Of a stretch of DNA of 64,000 nucleotides, positions 50,201 through 59,879 are shown piece after piece. Source of the DNA: Neodiprion pinetum. Lineage: Eukaryota; Arthropoda; Insecta; Hymenoptera; Diprionidae. The first letter of the stretch is position 1, and the number at the start of each line of letters is the position of its first letter. The translations under genes were made by a program, and so were the position numbers. Location: assembly GCF_021155775.2 (NCBI RefSeq), contig NC_060235.2, positions 26,948,607 to 27,012,606 of the forward strand. Reading direction: 5' to 3'. The notes beneath the pieces were generated by a model, which saw nothing but the letters and a program-made list of their open reading frames with translations, searched no databases and was not told the DNA's origin.

Positions 50201-53200
50201 ATGATTTTTTTTCTGAGACGCATCGAAAAAACATCGTACAAAAATCATTCACACACACACACACATCTCTTCTATAGATGAGTTTTAATATTACAAAATA
50301 GAGCAATAATACAAAGCTTTTGAACTCGCAAATAACTAAACTTCTTTCTGGGCACTTGTGCCGCATTGAATTTTTTTTTTCTCGTCAAAAAGAGATTATT
50401 AATCGACTTCGGTTCAATTTTCCTGATCCCGATTTCAATACTTTTTCGTTACATCGATTCTTTTACTTCAATTTACGCTCGATACTTACTTTTTTTAATC
50501 TTCACGTTGAACCGCATATCCTGAAGATTATACGTAGACGGGGGATTTTAATCTTATCGGACGCACGAACCCTCAATGGTCGTGATGTTTACACATCAGA
50601 CCAGGGTGAACGACCATCGGTTGACCCATCAGCAGAAATTATTTCATTCGACACAATACTCGTCCTCATTCTGTACCAATCTACACCTACCCTCGATTCG
50701 TTGACACGTCAAACAATGGTCATAACAATTATTCTAGAGCTTTCAGCAAACGGCAGCAATACTAATCTTGTAATTTTTAATATTTCATGTTATGATCTTT
50801 TAAGATTGTTGAAATATTCCTGTGAATCTTGAACGATTTCTCATAACTACCAATGATTACTCTGATGATTACCAATGCTGAACTTTATTTGAATATTTCG
50901 AAAATTACGAAATGATTTCGAATGATATTGATCAAAAAAATTAAATAGATATCTAAAAGGAAAACGAGCTGTAGACAAACGGATCGTACGTTCGTGATTT
51001 TTTTTATGTCCATAAGGTTTTCACTATTGCAAACTTGAACAAAATTCTATTGAAATTCATACACGTCTTAGAGAGATTCGAGACCTTTTCATATTGAAAT
51101 CCGCATACTTTCGAGTAAATAGAAATAACCATCTGACATTGAAGTGTTATTGAAAAAAACCGCAATCTAAAACCTTTAAATACTTGTAAAGGCAAATGAG
51201 ATGCAAAAAAAAAAAAAAAAAACAAATTTGGAAATTGTTAGATATGCTCTTCATAATATTTATTAACTCGCTTTTGATTACGTTTGTTGTGACAGAACCC
51301 GTCAACATTCATCGAACAGTGTTTCAGATGATATGCACTAGTATCTGACTTATAAAATATACAGTCGTACTTGAAACTTTGAACAACGACGTTAAATCAT
51401 TACAGACGTAGTATTTCACACTAATATTATTTTAATCTATCTACGCGTTGACTCAACCAGTTGCTGACAGGTAATTACCGATCTCAAGGTCAACACGGCA
51501 CATACAGCATTATGGATGATCGAATAACACGATGAACGACAATTCTCGGATAACACGATAAGACTTATCCATTCCATGAAATTTAATCCTTCAAGTGTTC
51601 CGATGTGGTTCTGCAATAATCGATACAAATTTCATTACAGCATCACAAGTTGCTTAGATACCTACTTCGTTCAGCGAATATAAGACTATAAGACACGGAT
51701 GAGTGTCACGGCACAAATTCGTTCTGACGGCGTATCCAAACGCTGAAAGATAAGACGTACCTGTACTCGTACACTCCGTGACACTTTTTCAAGGTGTTTC
51801 ATTCCGCCGTTCCCCTACCGCTTCGTTATACCCGACTGTACAAAATTGTGTCTACCCTTCGCTCTAGAAATTAATACCGTTCGTTGTCACTTGACAAAAA
51901 GTAACGATTTTGCAAATGACAACCACAGGTAGTTGTGACAGGATAATCAACTTTCTTTAACAATTAACAGTCTCCTCAAAGCTAAACCCAAAGGGGTCTA
52001 AGCCTCATAAATTTAAGGCAGTATAGAATAAAAGACCAAATTATCGGCAGTGCATACCCGGTATACCTGACTCTGATTTGATTTACCTCTTTGCAATGTA
52101 CTCACCGTCGGTTATTGCGGGGCAAAAATGTGTTCGCCAGTTGCGTGGCTGCCGGCGACTACCGATTTTCGCAGAGAACGCACGGTATTTTGGGATGATT
52201 GCTTGAAAGGTGGATTAGTCCGACAATTGGTGTTAATTGTCTTCGTTTGAACTTGTCATTGAGAATTAGTCGTTCTCACGGTTAAAGTTTATCCTTCAGA
52301 TTTTTATGTAAAAGGGTAAGTAAAATCATTTGAACAAGCGGTGAAACAACTTCTGTAAGTACCGAATCAGGACGGGTAAGTCCGGATGCAAATTTTCCGA
52401 AATTCTGTTTCAAGCAAACACCAGTAATTCCGTCGGCTTCGTTGTATCGCTCGTTGTCAGCCCGAACTGCATTGGCGCTTGTTATTACCCACTCCATTCG
52501 ACCGGCGCAAAACCAATATAAAAACCAGACAGCCAACAGTGAAACGGGGTTATTAATATTCGTTATCTGACGATGCACTCGTTGCCACGTTTGGATTCAT
52601 ATTCAGTTGGGTGGCCGGTTGTCCACGGTAGAACCGGAGTGTCTTGTTCCTTGGTAACTTTCATACCACAAACTCTCAGATGGAACTTACTTTTTGGCGA
52701 AATTTGGCTGCTTTGGATTTTTTCAGATGGAAGGTAACGCGGTGTTCTATTTCAGTCTTTTAGCTGTAAAATCATTTAAAAAAAAAGTGCCGTGTCAGAA
52801 AGCAATTGCCGCGTATCGCTCGAACGGTTCAGTCAGTCGGTGGATAGCGTAACCCGCAAAATATCAGTACGACGTTTATATTTATAAAGTTATAGCTGAA
52901 AAACATCAGCGGTATTTCTCTTCGCGTCGTTTAATGCTCGACTTCGTTTTCAACCTGAAGGAAATTATGACTCGCCTAACCGGAGTTAAAAATATTTGGT
53001 TGTTTCCTTTTGTTGCAGACATCTCAGAACAGTGGACCGACCGCGGGTGTTGGTGAAAAGCGGGAACACCTGTACAAAATACTCGTGATAGGTGAACTGG
53101 GCGCAGGCAAGACCTCAATTATAAAAAGATACGTTCATCAATTCTTTTCTCAGCACTATAGAGCCACCATAGGGGTGGACTTTGCCCTAAAGGTTCTCAA

Positions 53201-56200
53201 CTGGGACCAGCATACAATAATAAGGCTACAGCTCTGGGACATCGCAGGTTAGTCAAGTTCACAACGATCCCGATAAAAGAGGAATAATAGGATGCTATTA
53301 TACATATTTTTTTCATGGTTGAAATAATTAATTGCTGAATCTTTATCGGCCAATCAACGCGTGTTACGCGTAAAGAATTCCATGCGGTTTCACCTAGAGT
53401 CAGATGTTGTTGCAATTTGGCCTAGAATTATTTGTAACTCGGAAAATGTACAAGCTTAGGTCGTAAGTACCTAATTCATGACTTCCGAGTCAATGAAAAT
53501 ATGATTTTCTGCAATGTTTTAAAAGCTGCCTCAAACTTAAAAGTTTTCTGGCATTTAACTTTGAAACGGTAAGTGATATCAAGAAACGAAAAAAAAGGGT
53601 GGTTGTATTTGAGAGTATAACCATATAACGAAGTTACAACAAAGTTTGGAAAGATCTCCGGCACTAGGTGAAACAGCACGGAATTTCCCGTATAAATATA
53701 TACATTGCGAGTAATTTTTAGTTCCGGTTACCGCTCAGTCCTTGACTATTTTCATTTTTTACCAAAATCGAAAAATGTAGTTCTAGGTAGAAAATGAAAA
53801 TTAGTTTTCTAGCTGTTACCAGAAAGTCTAGTATCCGTTGCTATTCTTTCTCATTACGATCACTGTTACTATATTTTCTTGTAACTGTTGCGAAAATTTA
53901 ATGCTTGTGCAAGAATAAATTGACGTTAAAGCCTTGTTTAACTAAGAAAGTAGAGTAAACCGAACAAACTTATTTTGCGTTGCAATTACTAAAACATGAT
54001 CGACAATAGCGCAAAATGGTTCGGTGTACCTCGTTTTTCGTTATTCCAACAACATTCAAACAGGTTTTCTAACGATACCGGTTTTACTGAATTTTTCTAA
54101 TTACTATAAACAATGAAATTTTTCTCAGCGTGTATTGTTTATGCACACGTAATGCCTATACGAAGAATCTCACCGTCCGCACTTATCGGATTGTCCAGTC
54201 TCGCTATATATTTATGAGTAGTTCTCTGTTTGTGAGATTCACATATCGTTATCGGACACATATGCATCGACGTTTGAAATCCTCTTTAGAATTTGCATTG
54301 CAGTGTAGCAGACCGACGCATAATTTACTCTGGCCTAAAATTTTATACCGGGACATTCCAACACCTCGTCATCGCAACTGTTGGATAAGTCGTTAACGAT
54401 CTTCTTACACTTTTCAAATACTATCCTTCTTTCTTTACTACACAAATAATCCGCGAGAAAATTCACATCACCTTTTAGAGATCATTGAAGGTAACGCACT
54501 GACGAAAAAAAAAGTGTCAAGATCATGCCCACTTCGGCCCACTTCTGGTAACAGAAACGACTACGTATTCTACTGTATATTCATTGCATAAATAGCCTTA
54601 TGTCTATTGATAGCTCCAGTCAATCAGTCTGCAAATATGAGCACGTGTCGTTTTCACGTCTGCCTAGGTGAGCAAGAATCAGACTTTTCCAGTGTTGTTG
54701 CATCACGTGGATATGTTTCTCTGTACAGAAGTTATTTCACGCTCTATATTTCATCTCGATAACATCGTGAGCGAATAAATGTGGTCTAACCCTTTCAGTC
54801 ACAGAAGCTAATGTAGTGAGCACCGTTTATTTATTTTATTTTTTTTTTCGTCATTTCTTTTATATTTCATGTAAAATATTGATTTTTTTTATATTTTCAG
54901 GTAAAAAATACTTAAACTTTGTAATAATTAGGATTTTTGTGAATCCATAATTGTTCGTAAATATTATGAATAAACAAATTCAAATAAAAACGTATTTTAA
55001 TTAGATGGCCATTAGATTTCCACAATTCAATGCATAGGGGTAGTTTTCACCCTTCTTATGGGTGCATATAGATAGTCTTGGGGCTTGCACCAATTCATGG
55101 TTTAAAATCGTACTGTGTCAAGATAAATATTCATATAAATCTCATTCAAGATCACTGTCTAAAGCAACGCTGTTAATTCACCCCGTTTTCACCCCATTTT
55201 AAGGGGTTTTTTTTTTCAATAAATTCTTACATAATATTATTATTCAGCGTCGTAAATACTGCGGTTGAAAATCTTTTACAAATTTGTAAATAAAATGAGA
55301 GGTTGTTTAATTCCAAGTTAAAATGCACAGGAAAGGTAGAATCGCACTTCCATGCCAAAAAAAGGAGAATGGCTCGAGTGAAAGGGTTAAAGTGATGTAC
55401 GTTATAATTTGAGGAATCAGAAAAGATTGATAGTCGCGTATACCCTGACCACCGCAACCTAATCGCCTCGGTAGAATGACGTTCTCATATTTTACTGGGA
55501 TCAAAATGAATTCGAATTTTCCAGGTCAGGAGAGATTTGGAAATATGACGAGGGTCTACTACAAAGAGGCGGTAGGTGCTTTCATAGTTTTCGACGTAAC
55601 GAGAAGCGCCACCCTCGACGCGGTAGTCAAGTGGAAACAGGACCTGGATTCAAAGGTCCAGCTCCCCGATGGGTCAGCCATTCCATGTGTTCTTTTGGCC
55701 AATAAATGTGACCAGCAAAAGGAAGGCCTCGTCAATTCTCCGAATAAAATGGACGAGTATTGTAAAGATAAAAACTTTTCTGGCTGGTTTGAGACCTCGG
55801 CGAAGGAAAACATTAACATTGAGGAGGCGGCGAGGTTTCTCGTCAACAAGGTAGTGCATACAGTCTTTGCAAGCTTCTTCAAAATGAACAGTTCGATTAG
55901 TTAGGTTCCCAACAGTTGGAGTGCTTCGGGGGCAATTTTACAAACCGCGGTTCTCTTACAGAAATTTACAGTTGCGTAAAGTCTTCTGAAATTGAACCAT
56001 GGTAAGAATTACAAATCGGAGAGCGTGCCTAACTGCTACTTGAACTTTCGATCTGAAAGTCTCTTTTCATTTGTGAACTGTTATTATATTGGATGAAATA
56101 ATTCTAGCATAGACGATAACTTGTAGCATCAGCTGGATGCTCTTTTGGAATTTGTCGAATTTCAATTGATCGTACTTCTCGACATTGCCCTCAAAACACT

Positions 56201-56960
56201 TGACGCAATCAAGTGTAGACTTCCTTTTTGAAATATCAGAGACTGGAATTTCTTTGATTTCTCTCAGCAAGTGATGAACACATAAAATAGATATTGCATT
56301 TGATCCTGCTGCTGAAAAATACTGCTGAACTATCGTTTGACGGAAGTACGTCGTTACGAAATTTATGGGCGATGACCCAATTCTGTAAAATATATCCACT
56401 ACCAAGTTTAATATTTCTTCAAAAACAGTACAATCAACTCGATACTGAAGATGCAAATAACAATTAAAAATTATTCATAGACAGTCTATAAGAACTTTGG
56501 ATCTTAAACTTTCTTTTAAGGGACCTTGAGTAGGAATGATTCAAAAAATTTAAGTCGCTCACTTGTACCGACGAATAGTTACAACACTGACTATTTACTG
56601 TGATTATATTCCCAAGCAGAAATTACTTTTTTGTGTTTTCAAATCTTCAGCTGTGGAAATGCAGCTCGTTTTATCTTTAACTCGTCGAAAGCTAATCCGT
56701 TTGCAAGAATTAACGAAATATAAATAAATTTGAATGATAGACTTCTGCACTTCTACCGGATATCGAGTATTATACAAAAACTTGTCGTTGCCGCGTAATT
56801 CACCAGCTATTGAATATTGTGATTGAATTTCATTTGTTGTTGACAGATTCTTCAGAACGATCAAATCATAAAGGGAAACGGTGCGCAAGAGCAATCAGAC
56901 GGCGAAAGATTCGCTCTGAATCAGTCACCGACCAACACAAAGAAGTCCTGCTCCTGCTGA
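38012..56960 (+). CDS. Rab32: Rab32 / lightoid small GTPase, gene span with alternative N-termini
   Basis: Rab GTPase that directs traffic to lysosome-related organelles such as pigment granules. The common part is 53019-53247, 55525-55850 and 56847-56960. First-exon choices are 38012-38209, giving 288 residues, or 44383-44713 + 45649-46086 + 46960-47537, giving 671 residues; all phases close. In the short form the P-loop GELGAGKTS is at 91-99. The switch II motif is DIAGQERFG, and the Ile-Ala in place of the common Thr-Ala is a hallmark of the Rab32/38 group, as is GNMTRVYYKEA. NKCD is at 202-205 and SAK at 234-236. The C-terminus is CSC, a site for double geranylgeranylation. A long variable N-terminus is also known for Drosophila lightoid. 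Further possible first exons are at 24206 and 52573. Identity is secure; the exact set of transcripts is not. Confidence 0.93.
38210..44382 (+). other. Rab32 intron and 5' region of the long isoform
   Basis: AT-rich intron with one copy of a dispersed repeat (39633-39727) and a T run near 43207-43222. From about 43.6 kb the sequence becomes GC/CpG-richer, probably the promoter and 5' UTR for the exon at 44383. An in-frame stop at 44341-44343 separates that leader from the ATG. Confidence 0.6.
39633..39727 (+). repeat. Dispersed repeat, copy 1
   Basis: About 95 bp nearly identical to 53814-53906, sharing TACTATTCTTTCTCATTA-like text, ATATTTTCTTGCAACTGTTG and GCGAAAATTTAA. Both copies are on the + strand inside Rab32 introns. 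It is a member of an unknown interspersed family. Confidence 0.8.
44383..44713 (+). CDS. Rab32: Rab32 long isoform exon 1
   Basis: ATG at 44383 follows an in-frame stop at 44341. The exon encodes an acidic Ser/Glu-rich start (MDHGDSANEGESSVDTV), then a basic segment (KKRGRFGALKKSFRKDGG). It ends CCAAAG|GTTATC in phase 1. The donor is weak beyond GT, but the next exon continues the same basic, Ser-rich composition in the matching phase. GC content is clearly above the flanks, as in coding DNA here. Confidence 0.7.
44714..45648 (+). other. Rab32 long-isoform intron 1
   Basis: About 0.9 kb AT-rich intron. Nothing else seen. Confidence 0.65.
45649..46086 (+). CDS. Rab32: Rab32 long isoform exon 2
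   Basis: Begins after CCGTGTAG and ends TTTACG|GTGAGC, phase 1 in and phase 1 out. It is Lys-rich, then Ser/Gln-rich (RSRSQSQSSQESQSQS), then basic and Ser-rich up to NREVLTKIY. No folded domain is recognised; it appears disordered. Confidence 0.75.
46087..46959 (+). other. Rab32 long-isoform intron 2
   Basis: About 0.9 kb AT-rich intron. The acceptor ATTCGTAG at 46959 is chosen over CAG at 46970 because only the first keeps the frame. Confidence 0.65.
46960..47537 (+). CDS. Rab32: Rab32 long isoform exon 3
   Basis: 193 residues of polar sequence with clusters such as LELRRKLSLLDEKRAVFRRRR and FDTFSTFEGTFDEETGLGYL. It ends QESA at AGCGCG|GTGAGA in phase 0, so it joins directly to the first GTPase exon at 53019. 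The basic-Ser motifs (RKLSL here, VRKLSLNKF in exon 2) look like kinase sites, but that is inference. Confidence 0.78.
50250..50264. repeat. AC microsatellite
   Basis: Seven or so uninterrupted AC units inside a Rab32 intron. Confidence 0.9.
52517..52524 (+). promoter_or_regulatory. TATA-like box, possible internal Rab32 promoter
   Basis: TATAAAAA lies about 55 bp before an ATG (52573) and 500 bp before the first common Rab32 exon. It could drive a transcript with a very short N-terminus. Confidence 0.2.
52573..52653 (+). CDS. Candidate internal Rab32 first exon
   Basis: ATG followed by 27 codons (MHSLPRLDSYSVGW...) to the donor-like site TCCTTG|GTAACT in phase 0, compatible with 53019. Another donor-like site, GGAAG|GTAACG, about 80 bases on would be out of phase. 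Support is position, phase and the TATA-like box only. Confidence 0.17.
53019..53247 (+). CDS. Rab32: Rab32 common exon 1 (P-loop)
   Basis: Begins after TTTTGTTGCAG in phase 0. It encodes TSQNSGPTAGVGEKREHLYK, strand 1 with the P-loop GELGAGKTS, the effector region HYRATIGVDFALKVL, and LWDIAG. It ends ATCGCAG|GTTAGT in phase 1. Confidence 0.95.
53248..55524 (+). other. Rab32 intron between common exons 1 and 2
   Basis: About 2.3 kb AT-rich intron with the second copy of the dispersed repeat at 53814-53906. No genes recognised. Confidence 0.8.
53814..53906 (+). repeat. Dispersed repeat, copy 2
   Basis: Close match to 39633-39727, with the same orientation and only a few substitutions. Confidence 0.8.
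55525..55850 (+). CDS. Rab32: Rab32 common exon 2
   Basis: Begins after TTTTCCAG. It encodes GQERFGNMTRVYYKEAVGAFIVFDVTR, the guanine-recognition motif NKCD and the SAK motif, through AARFLVNK. The donor is AACAAG|GTAGTG, phase 0. Confidence 0.95.
55851..56846 (+). other. Last Rab32 intron, with - strand open frames
   Basis: About 1 kb. On the + strand it is an intron. On the - strand it contains the two candidate exons at 56067-56444 and 56682-56806 described separately. Confidence 0.7.
56067..56444 (-). CDS. Candidate terminal exon of the - strand gene
   Basis: 126 codons including the stop, directly after a strong pyrimidine-rich acceptor. It is the best supported piece of the model. The peptide begins YRVDCTVFEEILNL and ends SSNIITVHK. 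Confidence 0.4.
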   Translation of the reverse strand, partial: YRVDCTVFEEILNLVVDIFYRIGSSPINFVTTYFRQTIVQQYFSAAGSNAISILCVHHLLREIKEIPVSDISKRKSTLDCVKCFEGNVEKYDQLKFDKFQKSIQLMLQVIVYARIISSNIITVHK

Positions 56961-58948
56961 CATCATTTTTCACGTCTAAGGCACTACGCCGCCAGGACAG
57001 TCCTGCACTTACTTTGACCAATTGAAAGAAATTAAGCACGCCCGCTGTTTTTACGACAAGGTTCACCCTGCGGACTTCAAGCCACTCGAAGACTTAGGTT
57101 TCAGGGCTACGCGAACCAAAACTCTACCGCAAAGTCGCCCATTCATTCATTAATCCATCCAGTCGCAGACCGTCTCACGAAGTATCGTGACGCATTTATT
57201 CCTCCCACATCTGCACACCTCCTAATACACGGACTCGCAATATAGTGATAACTTGGCGTAAACATTCCTCTCAGTGTGTAAATTTGTTACTTTCCCGCAC
57301 GTGAGTATCGTTTTTATTGCACGCATATTTACATCACGATCATCCGAGTAATTTATTAAATTACTTAATTACTATTTAATAAGCGTTGAAAATTGAAAGA
57401 AATTAAATGAAATAAAATTACGAAATGCCTTAAAGTTCGGTAGAATTTTTAATCACATATTGTATTTTATGTATAGCGATTATATTCGATAATTCTCTTT
57501 GAGTAAGTTCCTTTCTCGCGTAAGTTACCCGTAAGTACGTACCGAACATTTTTATCGAATAAAGTATAATCATGGGTATTGATAAGCTGTACTAAAGAAA
57601 AGTGCCATTTCATTTGAATAAAATTCAAACGCCGTTGTACGTAACACGTAAACACACGCAAGGTTGCATAAGTACGTATTATACATTGATGTATCGCCTC
57701 TGATAACTTTCAAGACCTGTTTCGCTTCAAATACGTTAATCCGAAAAAAAGAATACCAACCACACGTTCGATCTCTATGAAAAATAATTCACCATCATTA
57801 CACGGGTCTTTGCAAGAAAAAGAAGAAACGAAACCTTGACGTAAATTTTTAACATTCTATCCATTTTAGCTCGGATGAATTCAAATAAAATTTATTAAAA
57901 TTCAGTTTCACCGATTTTTCAATTCAAAGCTATTCCATAGTCTGTAAGAAAGCCTACATGTATAGGCTTGTATTCGTAACGAAATACTGTCTCGAAACGT
58001 GCGTGTAAAACTCAATCCAAAATCTTGATTGGCTAACTATATGTATTCAATAAGTCAAATAAGAAATTATAGTTATGATTAGTTCGATAGCGTTCGCTTC
58101 GAGATAAGTTACGTTTTGAATATCGGCCAATTTCGATGTACAATGATAATTGTACACGCCTTCCAATATTAAAGTGCCAAAAAATTCTTTGCTCGTTGAA
58201 AGTAAATTATTGTATTAATAATTGTACATAGAAATACAAATGCATGTATATAATAAAGTATACAGAATCCGGTTGAAAAATAATAATCATAACTAAAAAT
58301 AGCAACGATGATAAAATCAGGCGTTGTAGAAGGAGAAAATTCCTCATTGACATAGACTTTGGCAAGTTTGCACTTTTATACACAACCGACTGTATAATTA
58401 ATACGTAGCTTCAGGAATATGCAAACAAAGACACAAATGTTCCAACAGTATCTGTAACTCGATTATAACGGTTTACTTGTACTCCATTCTCCATTTACTT
58501 TCTTATGTATGTTTTTGACCGAGATATTATTAAATTATATTCATTTGTTATTTATCGACTCTTTCTACCCTTACTTCCTACACAACGCCTTCCCCTGCGA
58601 CATATCTTAATGTTCCGCAAAAACTTGGCGTTTTTGTGAGTTGAACGGAAAGTTATCTATTTCCATGTCAGTGAAAATACTTTTGATAAATTTAGAATGG
58701 TACCAATGCTAGGATATGATTCACATAACTTTCACTATCCTGTCTACAAGGTGGCCATGCTCGTTCTGCAAAATTCACTTTCTCTTTCTTTTTCTTTTTC
58801 ATACCGCAACAGCGTAGTTTTCTATTGATTTTGTTCACAATCAATTGAATTGAATGTTTCGTCAGGCCCTTTAGCTTATAACGTTCCATTTTACTGAAGT
58901 TAGCGTACGTATTGTATAAGAATATCAAAGGTTTCGTATGACTAGAAT
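56067..58948 (-). CDS. Unrecognised - strand gene overlapping the Rab32 3' end (tentative)
   Basis: Three - strand segments can be spliced in phase: 58948-58805, 56806-56682 and 56444-56067 (stop). Borders are ...GTATAG|, TTGCG|GTATGA, CAATAG|, ACGA|GTTAAA and a very good acceptor, TTTGCATCTTCAG|. The predicted peptide is helical and hydrophobic-patterned, for example VFEEILNLVVDIFYRIG, NAISILCVHHLLREIKEIP and FQKSIQLMLQVIVYARI, unlike random AT-rich frames. That would suit a helical-repeat protein's C-terminus, but I recognise no family. The last Rab32 exon lies on the other strand inside its first intron. The 5' end is unknown; an open frame at 59532-59263 may belong to it. The middle donor is weak, so the model may be wrong in detail. 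Confidence 0.35.
56847..56960 (+). CDS. Rab32: Rab32 common exon 3 (prenylated tail)
   Basis: Begins after TTGACAG in phase 0. It encodes the hypervariable tail ILQNDQIIKG...TNTKKSCSC with TGA at 56958-56960. The C-X-C ending is the geranylgeranylation site of Rab proteins. It overlaps the intron of a candidate - strand gene. Confidence 0.92.
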   Translation: MLQNDQIIKGNGAQEQSDGERFALNQSPTNTKKSCSC

Positions 58949-59596
58949 CTATACTCAGCCGAAAGATAATCACTTTTAATATTTAAAGATCGCACTTAAC
59001 TAACTCTCCTGAGATTGGTGAATTGTGACAAAACAGTATAGCAGTTTTAAGAATACAAAAAACCCCGTTTCTCGGGCTGATGTGCTGCACAAAAAAAAAA
59101 AAAAAAACTATAGAATATAATCTAGACTGAGAGCAATCCTTAGCTGATGTTGAAAACGAGCATTTGTTGAGTACTCTAAGTCTAGTGAATCTGAAAGCTT
59201 AAAAGAAATGTCAATATACTTGTTACACATCTATTTTATGATATTAGTTGGGATAGAATTCATTAAGGAATAATGTCAAACAGTAAGATAGTGTCGAGGC
59301 ACACTTCTTCTGCTAAACGTAATGAAACTACTTTTTCATAATGTAAAAATCTTGAGTCGAGGTTTTTCGATGCCTTGGAATAGGCGTATTGACAAATAAT
59401 AATTTGACTCATTACTCCCCGTTTCAATGACGAAGAAACCCTAGTTAAGATATAAGTGAAAAAGTCCATTCCAGAGTACAATGCAGTGGATGATGACAAA
59501 GTATCACAATTTATGTAACGTATACATTTCACGTACGCGGTTATTAGATAACTTGGTTAAACAGCAAAATGATAAGCACCCGGGGGAGTGAAAACG
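56961..59596. other. Rab32 3' UTR and gap before the ABCG gene
   Basis: AATAAA at 57411-57416 is the first plausible polyadenylation signal for Rab32, with further ones at about 57560 and 58240. On the - strand the stretch holds a candidate exon (58948-58805) and an open frame (59532-59263). An A run lies at 59091-59107. Confidence 0.5.
57411..57416 (+). terminator. Possible Rab32 polyadenylation signal
   Basis: First AATAAA after the Rab32 stop, 450 bp downstream. Confidence 0.3.
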
Positions 59597-59879
59597 ATGC
59601 GTGTACGTTGCGTTCATTGTGCCGTGAACTCTGAAGGCGACAAGACAGTGGGACCCGAATCGGATATCGTGTATCTCGGAATTCTGTGTTACAAAATGTT
59701 TCTCAAAGACGTCGAATCGGTGTCTTATTCCCCACCTCCCGAACTTCCAATATCTATTTCCTGGGAAAATATTACCGTTCATGTCCGACGCAAGCCTGAT
59801 TTTTTTATCAAAAGTATCGCAAAGAAGATTTTTGGATATTCCACTCGCGATGACAAACCGGTCAAGATACTTGACTCAG
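59597..59879 (+). CDS. ABCG exon 1
   Basis: Encodes MRVRCVHCAVNSEGDKTVGP through PVKILDS. It contains two early Cys residues and the ISISWENITVHVRRK strand. The donor is GACTCAG|GTATGA, phase 1. Confidence 0.85.

Larger units (their letters stand above)
47538..53018 (+). other. Rab32 intron before the GTPase exons
   Basis: About 5.5 kb. It includes a segment open on both strands (48653-49174 + and 49053-48700 -) without recognised domain, an AC microsatellite at 50250-50264, an A run near 51206-51222, and a possible internal promoter near 52.5 kb. Confidence 0.65.

Noticed and set aside
50320..50832. 170-codon + strand open frame in a Rab32 intron
   Set aside because: It has no ATG near its start and no splice sites or recognised motif; a chance open stretch is more likely.
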